Source: JAJEEA01 sp965116765
GTDB lineage: Bacteria > Acidobacteriota > Vicinamibacteria > Vicinamibacterales > UBA8438
Direction of reading: 5' to 3'
NCBI GenBank assembly: GCA_965116765.1
Contig: OZ220718.1
Coordinates: 3,472,001-3,536,000, forward strand
Length of the DNA stretch: 64,000 bases
Each line of letters starts with the position of its first letter. Positions within the stretch are counted from its first letter, which is position 1. Positions 19,093 to 27,075 of the stretch are shown here, piece after piece. Both the position numbers and the translations under genes were made by a program. The notes beneath the pieces were generated by a model, which worked only from the letters and a program-made list of their open reading frames with translations, had not been told where the DNA came from and did not search any database.

Positions 19093-20216
19093 CGGCCCGC
19101 CCCCGGTCCGCCCTCGCCATCGGGCCCGCCACCGCCGGAGGCGGGCCTCGGCGCCGGCACCCGCCCTGTCCGCGGCTCCGGGTCCTCCACCACGTCGGGC
19201 GCCGAACCGCCGGCCGCGGCCCCCGCTTCCTCCCGGCGGCTCTCCGACAGCAGGTACAGCACCGCCATGCGGACCGCGACCCCGTTGGCCACCTGATCGA
19301 GAATGACCGACCGGGACCCGTCGGCGACCTCCGATGCGATCTCGACCCCGCGGTTCATCGGCCCCGGGTGCATGACGATGGCGTCGGGGGCGGCGCGGCG
19401 CAGCCGGGCCGGGGTCATGCCGAAGCGCTGGAAGTACTCGCGCAGCGACGGGAAGAAGTGGCCGCGCATGCGCTCGAGCTGCACGCGGAGCAGCATGACG
19501 ACGTCGGCCCCCTCGACCGCCTCGTCCACCGACGTGGTCGCGCGCACCCCGAGCCGCGCCATGTCGGGCAGCATCAGGGTGGCCGGCCCGCATGCGCAGA
19601 CGTCGGCCCCGAGGGCCCGGAGCAGCAGCAGGTTCGAGCGGAACACCCGGCTGTGCAGCAGGTCGCCGACGATCGAGACCTTGAGCCCGGCGAACCCGCC
19701 CTTGTGCTCCCGAATGGTGAACGCGTCGAGAAGGGCCTGCGTCGGATGCTCGTGCATGCCGTCGCCGGCGTTGATGACGCGGGCCCCGCACAGGCGCGCC
19801 ACGAGGTGCCCCGCCCCGGCCGACGCGTGCCGCAGGACGAGCATGTCGGGAGCCATCGCCTCGAGGTTGCGGACGGTGTCGGCCAGCGTCTCCCCCTTCG
19901 AGACGCTCGAGCCGGCGGCCGCGATGTTCACGGTGTCGGCGCTGAGCCGCTTCTCGGCGATCTCGAACGAGGTCCGGGTGCGGGTGCTCGGCTCGCAGAA
20001 GAGGTTGACGACGGTGTGGCCGCGGAGGGCCGGCACCTTCTTGATCGACCTCGTGCCGACCTCTTTCATGGCCTCCGCGGTGTCGAGCACCAGCAGGATC
20101 TCGTCGGGCGACAGGTCCGCCACGCTCAGCAGGTCCTTGGTGCGGAGGCGGGCGGGCACGTCGAGCGGCAACGGCGGATCGGCGGCGCGGCGGGACGGCT
20201 CGGCGGTGGGCGTCAT
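19089..20216 (-). CDS. pyrB: Aspartate carbamoyltransferase, catalytic chain
   Basis: PyrB joins carbamoyl phosphate and aspartate, the first committed step of pyrimidine synthesis. The carbamoyl-phosphate loop CEPSTRTRTSFE, NAGDGMHEHPTQALLD, the switch segment VGDLLHSRVFRSN and MHPGPMNRGVEI are intact. It has 375 residues, with a non-conserved C-terminal extension of about 50 residues rich in Pro/Gly/Glu. No pyrI is seen. It overlaps pyrR upstream by ATGA and pyrC downstream by GTGA. Confidence 0.95.
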   Translation of the reverse strand: MTPTAEPSRRAADPPLPLDVPARLRTKDLLSVADLSPDEILLVLDTAEAMKEVGTRSIKKVPALRGHTVVNLFCEPSTRTRTSFEIAEKRLSADTVNIAAAGSSVSKGETLADTVRNLEAMAPDMLVLRHASAGAGHLVARLCGARVINAGDGMHEHPTQALLDAFTIREHKGGFAGLKVSIVGDLLHSRVFRSNLLLLRALGADVCACGPATLMLPDMARLGVRATTSVDEAVEGADVVMLLRVQLERMRGHFFPSLREYFQRFGMTPARLRRAAPDAIVMHPGPMNRGVEIASEVADGSRSVILDQVANGVAVRMAVLYLLSESRREEAGAAAGGSAPDVVEDPEPRTGRVPAPRPASGGGGPDGEGGPGAGR

Positions 20217-20743
20217 CGCTCGATGATCACCTCGTCGCGGCCCTCGACCTCGTCGAGGCGGACCTGCACGCTCTCGTCCGGCGACGTGGGAACGGTCCTG
20301 CCCACGTAGTCGGGCTCGATCGGCAGCTCGCGGTGCCCCCGGTCCACGAGCACGACGAGCTCGATGGCGCGGGGGCGCCCGAAGTCGATGAGGGCGTCGA
20401 GGGCGGCCCGGATGGTGCGGCCGGTGTACAGCACGTCGTCGACGAGGAGGATGCGGCGCTCGTCGATGGAGAAGTCGATGTCGGTCCGGCGCAGAATGGG
20501 CTGCGGCCCGACCTGGCTGCGCATCAGGTCGTCGCGGTAGAGGGTGATGTCGAGGGCGCCGGTCGGCACGCGGACCCCGGTGATGCCCTGGAGCTCGGCC
20601 GACAGCCGTCGCGCGAGGGGGGCGCCGGCGGTGCGGATGCCGACCAGCGCGAGATCATCGAGGGTGCGATGACGCTCGGCCACCTCGTGGGCGATTCGGG
20701 CAATCGTGCGCGCGACCTGCTCGGCCGCCATCACCACCGGCAC
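20213..20743 (-). CDS. pyrR: PyrR: pyr operon regulator / uracil phosphoribosyltransferase
   Basis: The phosphoribosyltransferase fold is shown by the PRPP loop RILLVDDVLYTGRTIRAALD and by IRTAGAPLARRLS. Length is 176 residues, standard for PyrR. In Gram-positives PyrR binds pyr mRNA and attenuates transcription in response to UMP; many homologues also make UMP from uracil and PRPP. The GTG at 20743 has GGAGG at good spacing; an ATG four codons later is an alternative. It leads the pyrR-pyrB-pyrC-DUF2400 operon. I see no clear attenuator in the roughly 90-base leader. Confidence 0.92.
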   Translation of the reverse strand: MPVVMAAEQVARTIARIAHEVAERHRTLDDLALVGIRTAGAPLARRLSAELQGITGVRVPTGALDITLYRDDLMRSQVGPQPILRRTDIDFSIDERRILLVDDVLYTGRTIRAALDALIDFGRPRAIELVVLVDRGHRELPIEPDYVGRTVPTSPDESVQVRLDEVEGRDEVIIER

Positions 20744-20839
20744 GGAACCTCCGCGGCTCCGGACGCGGCGCGACTCCGCGATGGCTGGGGTCGCAGCCGG
20801 TCACCGCTCGCTACGGGCTTTCTGCGGGAGAGCCTTCGC

Positions 20840-20869
20840 ATTGTAGCTCTCCGCTTCGACGGCACGCAA
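20840..20869 (-). promoter_or_regulatory. Candidate pyrR operon promoter
   Basis: On the minus strand TTGCGT (20869-20864) and TACAAT (20845-20840) are separated by 18 bases. The resulting leader to the pyrR GTG would be about 90 bases. The rest of the 323-base gap up to pyrK holds a repeat and the pyrK promoter. Confidence 0.5.
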
Positions 20870-20959
20870 CCGCCCGCGCGCTCCTGCCCGGCGGCGGGAG
20901 CGTTGGCCGTCTTCGCATGGCAGCCCGTCGAGGAACTCCCGCGAGCCCCGCTGCACCCC

Positions 20960-21035
20960 GCTCGACTTCGTTGTTCGCCGGTCGAATGTACGCGCCTTGC
21001 CAGGCGGGCGCCACGCCCCTCTCCACAACGCCGGA
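20960..21035 (+). repeat. Dispersed intergenic repeat family B, copy 1
   Basis: Contains CGCGCCTTGCCAGGCGGGCG followed by a segment ending ACAACGCCGG. This aligns with the same blocks at about 48430-48475. The segment sits in the pyrR/pyrK divergent gap just upstream of the pyrK promoter. Confidence 0.5.
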
Positions 21036-21048
21036 CCACACCACGGGC

Positions 21049-21057
21049 TGCTATGAT
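21049..21057 (+). promoter_or_regulatory. Extended -10 promoter of pyrK-pyrD, near-leaderless
   Basis: TGC-TATGAT ends 9 bases before the pyrK ATG at 21067, leaving no room for a ribosome-binding site. The spacing is the same as at hemL. Confidence 0.5.
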
Positions 21058-21066
21058 CGCCGCGTC

Positions 21067-21891
21067 ATGCCCGTCGATGTGGACGCGATCGTCCTGTCGA
21101 ACACGCGCCTCTCGTCCGACTACAACGTCCTCGGCCTGGCCGCGCCGGCCATCGCGGCGCGGGCCGAGCCGGGGCAGTTCGTGATGGTCAAGCCCGGCCT
21201 CGGGGACCATCCGCTCCTCCGGCGCCCGTTCTCGGTCTTCGAGGTGATCGAGGACGACGCCGGCCGCGTGACCGGGCTGTCGCTGTTGAACAAGCGGATC
21301 GGGGTCACCACCCGGACCCTCTTCGGCCTCGAGCCGGGGGCCGCCGTCCGCTGCCTCGGCCCCCTCGGCCGGCCGTTCACCCCGGCCGCCCCGCCGGAGG
21401 AGGCGTGGATGGTCGCCGGCGGCGTCGGCCTCGCCCCGTTCCACACCCTCGCGGTCACGCTCCGCGCCCGCGGCGTCGAGTCGACGCTGTTCTACGGCGC
21501 CCGCTCCGCCCGCGAGCTCTTTCACCTCGACGCGTTCCGGCGGCTCGGCGTCCGCCTGGCCCTGGCCACCGACGACGGGAGCCGCGGCGACCACGGACTC
21601 GTCACCGCGCCCCTGGAACGGGCCCTCGGCCGGCTCGACCCCGCGGCCCCGTTGAGGCTCTACGCCTGCGGGCCGACGCCGATGATGCGCGCGGTGACGG
21701 ACCTCGCCGGCGCCCGCGGGCGCCGGACCGAGGTGTCGCTGGAGCAGGTCATGGGCTGCGGCCTCGGCGGCTGCTACAGCTGCGTCGTGCCGGTGCGGCG
21801 CAACGCCGCCCCCCCGCACTTCGTCCGCTCCTGCCTGGACGGGCCGGTCTTCGACGGCGGGACGGTGGTCTGGGACGGGCTGGGGGAATGA
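21067..21891 (+). CDS. pyrK: Dihydroorotate dehydrogenase electron-transfer subunit
   Basis: PyrK carries FAD and a 2Fe-2S cluster and passes electrons from PyrD to NAD+. The FAD-binding region is PLLRRPFSVFEV, the NAD region includes MVAGGVGLAPFHTLA, and the C-terminal cluster cysteines are in MGCGLGGCYSC plus a fourth in FVRSCLDGPVF. Length is 274 residues. Its stop overlaps the pyrD start (ATGA), confirming a PyrDB-PyrK complex. Confidence 0.94.
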   Translation: MPVDVDAIVLSNTRLSSDYNVLGLAAPAIAARAEPGQFVMVKPGLGDHPLLRRPFSVFEVIEDDAGRVTGLSLLNKRIGVTTRTLFGLEPGAAVRCLGPLGRPFTPAAPPEEAWMVAGGVGLAPFHTLAVTLRARGVESTLFYGARSARELFHLDAFRRLGVRLALATDDGSRGDHGLVTAPLERALGRLDPAAPLRLYACGPTPMMRAVTDLAGARGRRTEVSLEQVMGCGLGGCYSCVVPVRRNAAPPHFVRSCLDGPVFDGGTVVWDGLGE

Positions 21892-22844
21892 GCGTCGACC
21901 TGTCGGTGGACGTCGGGGGCCTCGAGCTCGCCAACCCCTTCATCGCGGCCAGCGGGTGCTTCGGCTACGGCGTCGAGTACGCCGAGGTCGTGGACCTCTC
22001 CACCCTCGGCGCGGTCGCGGTCAAGGGGCTCTTCCTCGACGAGCGCGAGGGGCACCCGCCGGAGCGCATCGTCGAGACCCCGAGCGGGATGCTGAACGCC
22101 ATCGGCCTGCAGGGCATCGGGGTCCGGCGCTTCGTGGCCGAGAAGCTGCCGCCGCTGCGCGAGCGCGGCGCGGTGGTGATGGTCAACATCTGCGGCTCGA
22201 CCATCGACGAGTATGCCGAGGTCGCGCGGATTCTCGACGACGCCGAGGGGGTCGGGGCGATCGAGCTGAACATCTCGTGCCCCAACATCCGCAAGGGCGG
22301 CATGATGTTCGGCTGCTCGCTCAAGGGCACCCACGACGTCGTCGCCGCGGTGCGCCGGGTCACCCGCCTTCCCCTCGTCCCGAAGCTGACCCCGAACGTG
22401 ACCGACGTCGCCGCGTTCGCGGCGGCCGCGCGCGACGCCGGGGCCGACGCCGTCTCGCTCGTCAACACGTTCCTGGCCATGGCCATCGACGTCGAGACCC
22501 GCCGCCCCCGGCTCTCGAACGTGATGGGCGGGCTGAGCGGCCCCGCCATCCGCCCCATCGCCGTCCGCATGGTGCACGAGTGCCGCCAGGCGGTGTCGAT
22601 TCCGCTCATCGGCATGGGCGGCATCATGAACGCCGACGACGCCCTCGAGTTCCTCATCGCCGGCGCCACCGCGGTGCAGGTGGGCACCGCCAACTTCGTC
22701 GATCCGTTCATCTGGGAGAAGCTGCGGGCGGGCCTGACCGACTACCTGGAGCGCCACGGGATGGCCGGGGTGACCGAGGTCGTCGGCTCGCTCGACCTCT
22801 CGGCCCGCGACGCGGGGTCCGCGCCGGAGGCGGCATGCAGCTGA
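21888..22844 (+). CDS. pyrD: Dihydroorotate dehydrogenase, class 1B catalytic subunit
   Basis: This FMN enzyme oxidises dihydroorotate to orotate. The class 1 catalytic cysteine is C131 in ELNISCPNIRKGG, with ASGCFGYGVEY and AVAVKGL near the N-terminus and LIGMGGIMNADDALEFLIAG and AVQVGTANF at the phosphate site. Length is 318 residues, cytosolic, without the membrane extension of class 2. Pairing with pyrK makes it class 1B. The downstream glutaredoxin-like gene starts inside its last codons. Confidence 0.95.
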   Translation: MSVDLSVDVGGLELANPFIAASGCFGYGVEYAEVVDLSTLGAVAVKGLFLDEREGHPPERIVETPSGMLNAIGLQGIGVRRFVAEKLPPLRERGAVVMVNICGSTIDEYAEVARILDDAEGVGAIELNISCPNIRKGGMMFGCSLKGTHDVVAAVRRVTRLPLVPKLTPNVTDVAAFAAAARDAGADAVSLVNTFLAMAIDVETRRPRLSNVMGGLSGPAIRPIAVRMVHECRQAVSIPLIGMGGIMNADDALEFLIAGATAVQVGTANFVDPFIWEKLRAGLTDYLERHGMAGVTEVVGSLDLSARDAGSAPEAACS

Positions 22845-23113
22845 CGCTCTACACCCGTCCCGGGTGCCATCTGTGCGAGGAGATGAAGGCGGTGATCCGC
22901 CGGGCCCGGGGTCAGGTGGCGTGCGAGCTCGACGAGGTGGACATCTCGCGCGACGAGACGCTTCTCCGGCGGTACCGCCACCACATTCCGGTCCTGCTCG
23001 CCGACGGCGTCGAGGTCGCCCGTACCCGCATCGGGCTCGCCGAGCTCGTGGAGACCCTGACGTCCCGGCGCCCCGGCGCGGGGCCGGCGCCGCCCCCTCG
23101 CCAGTCAGGGTGA
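22835..23113 (+). CDS. Glutaredoxin-like protein (DUF836 type)
   Basis: A 92-residue thioredoxin-fold protein with the redox motif CHLC in LYTRPGCHLCEEMKAV near residue 11 and a cis-proline region HHIPVLLADG. It overlaps pyrD by 10 bases and so is co-translated with it. Such short proteins are annotated as glutaredoxin family; the substrate is unknown. The final dozen residues are proline-rich and not conserved in the fold. Confidence 0.82.
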   Translation: MQLTLYTRPGCHLCEEMKAVIRRARGQVACELDEVDISRDETLLRRYRHHIPVLLADGVEVARTRIGLAELVETLTSRRPGAGPAPPPRQSG

Positions 23114-23235
23114 ATCGAGGCCCGCGCGTACACTCGAAACGGGCGTGGGCGGGCGGACCCGCGCACACCCGTTCTCTCGGGACCGCTCGACGGCGTGATC
23201 GGGGCGGCGCATTGCGCCGCCCGACCCTGCTGCTC

Positions 23236-23802
23236 CTACTTCGCGATGATGTTGAAGTGGCCGCGGCGGTTCTGCGACCAGCAGCCCTCCGTCGACTCCG
23301 TGCAGAACGGCGACTCCTCGCCGCGGCTCGTGGTCTGAATGCGGCCCGCGGCCACGCCGAGGCTCACCAGATAGTCGCGGACGGAGGCGGCGCGGCGCTC
23401 GCCGAGGGCGAGGTTGTACTCGTTCGTCCCGCGCTCGTCGCAGTGTCCTTCGACGAGCACCGTGGTCGAGGTCCACCGCTGCATCCACTCCGCGTTGCGC
23501 TGCAGGGTGGCCTGGCCCGCCGGCAGCAGCTCCGACTGATCCAGCTCGAAGTAAACCGGCGCGAGCGGCGCCGAGTCGTTGAGCTCGTCCAGCGACATTC
23601 GCGCGAACAGCTCCTCTTCCGTCAGCGGCGCCGGCGGCGGCGGCGGAGGCGGAGGCGGAGGCGGCGGGGGAGGAGGCGGGGGAGGAGGCGCCGGCGGGGG
23701 CGGAGGCGGCGGCTCGGGCGGCGGATTGTCCGCGCATCCTGCGGCGCCCAGCCCGAGCACGAGGCCCAGACAGACAGTGACTAGCCAATTTGACGACTTC
23801 AT
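23236..23802 (-). CDS. pal: Peptidoglycan-associated lipoprotein with a long polyproline linker
   Basis: A lipoprotein signal (hydrophobic stretch, then LGAAGC) anchors it to the outer membrane. The C-terminal OmpA-like domain binds peptidoglycan, with YFELDQSELLP, VLVEGHCDERGTNEYNLALG and RRAASVRDYLVSLGV intact. Between them lies an extraordinary linker of proline runs (3, 7, then 19 in a row, separated by single Glu or Ala). Total is 188 residues. AGGAGA precedes the ATG. Translation of such a run should depend on elongation factor P. No tolB or tolQRA genes are adjacent in this window. Confidence 0.93.
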   Translation of the reverse strand: MKSSNWLVTVCLGLVLGLGAAGCADNPPPEPPPPPPPAPPPPPPPPPPPPPPPPPPPAPLTEEELFARMSLDELNDSAPLAPVYFELDQSELLPAGQATLQRNAEWMQRWTSTTVLVEGHCDERGTNEYNLALGERRAASVRDYLVSLGVAAGRIQTTSRGEESPFCTESTEGCWSQNRRGHFNIIAK

Positions 23803-23844
23803 ATGTGGCGTCTCCTGTTCTCGGCGCCCCGGCACCGCTGGACA

Positions 23845-23873
23845 GGTATCCGGGGACTGGCAGCTCCTGACAA
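23845..23873 (-). promoter_or_regulatory. Candidate pal promoter
   Basis: On the minus strand TTGTCA (23873-23868) and GATACC (23850-23845) are 17 bases apart, giving a leader of roughly 36 bases. The remaining part of the 313-base pal/PilZ gap (23874-24108) shows no gene. Confidence 0.4.
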
Positions 23874-24108
23874 CCGCAGCCTCGGCATTTTCCACCCGGC
23901 GCGGCATCCCGGCGATCCCGAACCGAGGTCCGGCCGGCCGGTATGCTCCCTCCGTCGCCTCTGATCCCGCAGCTCGCGACGCCCGCCCGAGGCCCGAGAC
24001 TGCCCCCCTCGGGCGCCCTGCGCCGGATAGACGACACCAGAGGCGCACAGCTTACAAAGGAACCGAGAAATCTGTCAAACCGGATCACGGAGACCGCCGG
24101 GGGCGCGG

Positions 24109-24117
24109 TGCTACGAT
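24109..24117 (+). promoter_or_regulatory. Extended -10 promoter of the receiver-PilZ gene
   Basis: TGC-TACGAT overlaps the first possible ATG (24116) and ends 7 bases before a GTG at 24125. If this box is used, translation must begin at the GTG on an essentially leaderless message. Confidence 0.4.
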
Positions 24118-24853
24118 GTCCGCCGTGACCCTCTCGTCGACCGGCGCGCGCACCGTGCTCCTCGCCACCGGCGACGGCGGCATCCGCGATCGGTTCTCCG
24201 GGCCCCTGCACGACGCCGCGCACCGCACGCTCGAGGCGACCCGCGCCTCGGCCCTGCTGGACCGCCTCGGCCGCGACGAAGCGCCGATAGACCTTCTCCT
24301 GCTCGACCTGCGGCTCGCCGACGACGGGGCGGCCCTGTTCCGGCAGGTGCGCGCGCGCGCGGCCCGGCTCCCGATCGTCGTCTTCAGCGGGTCGGTCGAC
24401 AGCGCCGCCGAGGTGCGCACCCTCGCGCCGCTCGGCGTCGCCGGCTACGTGAACGAGCACTGCGACGCGCAGGACGTGCTGCCGTCGCTGGCCCCTCATC
24501 TCTTCCCCGACAACTTCAACCGGCGCAGCGGCCCGCGCGTCGTCCTCGCCATCCCCGTCTCGTACCGGGTCGACCGGACCATCGCCACCGCGGTGACCCT
24601 GAACATCGGCGCCGGCGGACTGGCGGTGCGCACCATGAACCCGTTGCGGCCCCCCGCCAAGGTCCACACCCGGTTCCGCCTCCCCGGATCGGCCCTCGAC
24701 GTCGAGGCGCAGTGCCGGGTGGCGTGGAGCGACCCGCGCGTCGGCATGGGCCTGCAGTTCGAGCGCGTCGACCCCGCGGACCAGGCCGCCATCGACGACT
24801 ACGTCGACCGGCACCTCGAGGACACGCCGCGGGGCGGGGAGGAGGAAGCCTGA
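24116..24853 (+). CDS. Receiver-like and PilZ domain protein
   Basis: The N-terminal 120 residues look like a response-regulator receiver: LLLLDLRLADDGAALF supplies a phosphorylatable aspartate, followed by IVVFSGSVDSAAEV and a lysine-poor end. Residues from about 130 form a PilZ domain (RRSGPRVVLAIPVSYR, LNIGAGGLAVRT, GMGLQFERVDP). PilZ domains bind c-di-GMP, but the usual D/NxSxxG motif is here NIGAGG, so binding is uncertain. No partner kinase or diguanylate cyclase is nearby. ATG 24116 and GTG 24125 are alternative starts; the promoter position favours the latter. Confidence 0.78.
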   Translation: MSAVTLSSTGARTVLLATGDGGIRDRFSGPLHDAAHRTLEATRASALLDRLGRDEAPIDLLLLDLRLADDGAALFRQVRARAARLPIVVFSGSVDSAAEVRTLAPLGVAGYVNEHCDAQDVLPSLAPHLFPDNFNRRSGPRVVLAIPVSYRVDRTIATAVTLNIGAGGLAVRTMNPLRPPAKVHTRFRLPGSALDVEAQCRVAWSDPRVGMGLQFERVDPADQAAIDDYVDRHLEDTPRGGEEEA

Positions 24854-24974
24854 GCCAAGGGCCCGGAACCGCGCCGGCGCCGGTTGCGAACGGGCGGAGG
24901 CGGACACTACAATACGCTTGCACCCTGGGCCGGCTGGACGTCTTTTCTTCCAGGCTCTGCGTCTAAACCACCAT

Positions 24975-25225
24975 CACCGGCGCGGCCGGCCCCGTTCGCG
25001 GCCACGAGTCCGCGCCAGGGAAGGCGTGGACGCCCGGCAGGTCGGTGGGGGCGGCGGGCGAAGCCGCAGCGCGGCCTTGCGGTCGCGTTCGGCGACGATT
25101 GGCGGGCCGGGAGTCCGGGCCGCGGAACGGCGTGCAGGGTCGGTCGGGCGCCGGCCGGGGCCGCAGGCGACGACCGGCGGGCGGGCGCTTGCGGCGCGGA
25201 ACGGCGTCCGGGCAGCTCGCGAGGG
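24975..25225 (-). repeat. Dispersed intergenic repeat family A, copy 2 (inverted, partly duplicated)
   Basis: Read on the minus strand it contains GGCCCGCCAATCGTCGCC and GGCGCGGACTCG-like ends shared with other family A copies. Two partial units lie in tandem. It fills the 382-base gap (24854-25235) before the ABC operon. A TACAAT at 24908-24913 just upstream could be that operon's -10 box. Nothing else is visible. Confidence 0.5.
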
Positions 25226-25235
25226 AGAGCGCATC

Positions 25236-26303
25236 GTGGTCGAAGTGCAGCACGTGACCAAGCGGTACGGCTCGTTCACGGCCGTGGACGACCTGAGCTT
25301 CGAGGTCGAGCCGGGCGAGATCCTGGGCTTTCTCGGCCCGAACGGCGCCGGCAAGACCACGACCATGCGCATCCTGACCGGCTACCTGCCCGCCACCGAG
25401 GGCCGCGCCCGGATCGCGGGCTTCGACGTCTTCGACGAGCCCATCGAGGCCAAGCGCCGGACCGGGTACCTGCCGGAGACGCCGCCCCTGTATCCGGAGA
25501 TGAGGGTCGGCGAGTACCTGCGGTTCGTCGCCCGCATCAACGGCATCGCGGGCGGCGACCGGGCCGCGCGGGTCGGCGCCGCGATGGAGCGCACCAGCAT
25601 CACGGACATGGCCGAGCGCTTCTGCGGCACCCTGTCCAAGGGTTACCGGCAGCGGGTCGGCCTCGCCCAGGCCCTGCTGCACGAGCCGGACGTGCTGATT
25701 CTCGACGAGCCGACGGCCGGACTCGACCCGCGGCAGATCATCGAGACGCGGCGGCTCGTCACCGAGCTCGCCGGCGACCACACCGTCATCCTGAGCACCC
25801 ACATCCTGCCCGAGGTCTCCCAGACGTGCCAGCGGGTGGTCATCATCAACCGCGGCCGGGTCGTCGCGGTCGACAGCCCCGACAACCTCACGGCGCGCCT
25901 GCAGGGCTCGCAGAGCCTGTACCTGCAGGTCGACAGCGGCGGAGACGACCCCGTGCCGGCCCTCCGGGACGTTCCCGGCGTGGCCGGCGTGTCGGAGGCC
26001 GACCGGCGCGACGGCGTATCGGGGTTCCAGATCGAGATCGCCCCCGGGCGCGACGTCCGGCGCGACGTGTCGCGCACCGTGGTGACGAACGGCTGGGGCC
26101 TGCTCGAGCTGCGGGCGCAGCAGATGAGCCTCGAGGACATCTTCCTGCAGCTGACGACGGAGGAGGCGGGCGGCGAGCCGGACGGGACCGACCCCGGCGG
26201 TCCCCCCGAGGACGCGGCCGGCGACGGCGGGCCCGGGCGCGATGCCGGCGCGCCCGACGAGGGCGCGGAACCGACCGAGGCGGAGGAGCGAACGAATGGG
26301 TAA
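25236..26303 (+). CDS. ABC transporter ATP-binding protein (GldA-like)
   Basis: ABC-2 type ATPase. Walker A is GPNGAGKTTT at about residues 34-42, the signature is LSKGYRQRVGLAQAL, Walker B is DVLILDEPTAGLDP and the switch histidine is in VILSTHILPEV. The C-terminal third is an acidic, Pro/Gly/Glu-rich tail after LEDIFLQLT. The GTG at 25236 was chosen because the fold begins there and GAGGGAG precedes it. It overlaps the permease by 8 bases. With the next three genes it forms an exporter operon like the Gld system of Bacteroidota, which is also widespread in non-gliding bacteria. Confidence 0.92.
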   Translation: MVEVQHVTKRYGSFTAVDDLSFEVEPGEILGFLGPNGAGKTTTMRILTGYLPATEGRARIAGFDVFDEPIEAKRRTGYLPETPPLYPEMRVGEYLRFVARINGIAGGDRAARVGAAMERTSITDMAERFCGTLSKGYRQRVGLAQALLHEPDVLILDEPTAGLDPRQIIETRRLVTELAGDHTVILSTHILPEVSQTCQRVVIINRGRVVAVDSPDNLTARLQGSQSLYLQVDSGGDDPVPALRDVPGVAGVSEADRRDGVSGFQIEIAPGRDVRRDVSRTVVTNGWGLLELRAQQMSLEDIFLQLTTEEAGGEPDGTDPGGPPEDAAGDGGPGRDAGAPDEGAEPTEAEERTNG

Positions 26304-27060
26304 CATCCTGGCCCTGGCGGGAAAGGAGCTGCGGGCGTACTTCGTCTCGCCCATCGCCTACGTGCTGCTCGTGTTCTTCGCCCTCCTGTTCGGGTGGTTC
26401 TACGTGGCCAGCATCAACGTGATGGTCCAGCTGAGCATGGGCCAGTTCGGCATGGGGCCGCAGGTCGTCAACATCAACGAGTTCATGATCCGGCCCCTGT
26501 TCGGGAACACCGCGGTCATCCTGCTGTTCCTGCTGCCGATGCTGACCATGCGGTCGTTCGCCGAGGAGAAGCGCTCGGGCACGATGGAGCTGCTGCTGAC
26601 CTCGCCGCTCACCGACCTCCAGATCATCCTCGGCAAGTTCCTCGGGGCGCTGGCCCTGTACTGCCTGATGCTGGCCCTCACGCTGCTGCACGTCGGGCTG
26701 CTGTTCTGGTACGGCGAGCCGGAGTGGGGGCCGATCGCCAGCGGCTACCTCGGCCTGCTCCTGATGGGGGGCGCGTTCATCTCCGTCGGCCTCGCCATCT
26801 CGAGCACGACGAAGAACCAGATCGTGGCCGGCGTCGCCACCTTCGCGGTGCTGCTGCTCTTCTGGATCATCAATTGGATCGGCGACGCCTCGGGCACCAC
26901 GTCCCAAGCGGTGCTCGCGTACCTCTCGATCCTCGAGCACTTCGACGACTTCTCGAAGGGCGTCATCGACACGAAGCACGTGACGTACTACCTCAGCTTC
27001 ATCGTGGTCGGCCTGTTCCTGACCGCGAAGTCGATGGACCAGGAACGCTGGAACGGCTGA
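26296..27060 (+). CDS. ABC-2 type transporter permease (GldF-like)
   Basis: A 254-residue membrane protein with about six hydrophobic helices. The start LALAGKELRAYFVSPIAYVL and the central MRSFAEEKRSGTMELLLTSP are characteristic of ABC-2 permeases of the GldF/NosY type. It should form the membrane channel for the preceding ATPase. The transported substrate is unknown. Confidence 0.92.
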   Translation: MGNILALAGKELRAYFVSPIAYVLLVFFALLFGWFYVASINVMVQLSMGQFGMGPQVVNINEFMIRPLFGNTAVILLFLLPMLTMRSFAEEKRSGTMELLLTSPLTDLQIILGKFLGALALYCLMLALTLLHVGLLFWYGEPEWGPIASGYLGLLLMGGAFISVGLAISSTTKNQIVAGVATFAVLLLFWIINWIGDASGTTSQAVLAYLSILEHFDDFSKGVIDTKHVTYYLSFIVVGLFLTAKSMDQERWNG

Positions 27061-27075
27061 GGCCGCCCCACCACG

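Noticed and set aside
16687..19791. Very long single open frame on the minus strand
   Set aside because: It is a composite: an out-of-frame stretch over pyrB, the first part of pyrC, a shifted part of pyrC, and the DUF2400 gene. High GC removes stop codons from wrong frames.
20744..20840. PyrR-type attenuator in the pyrR leader
   Set aside because: I could not find a convincing anti-antiterminator and terminator pair; the segment is GC-rich and overlaps a repeat-like region.
23579..24115. Glycine-rich plus-strand protein opposite pal
   Set aside because: The Gly run is the complement of the proline codons in pal. The real gene in that frame starts only at 24116 or 24125.
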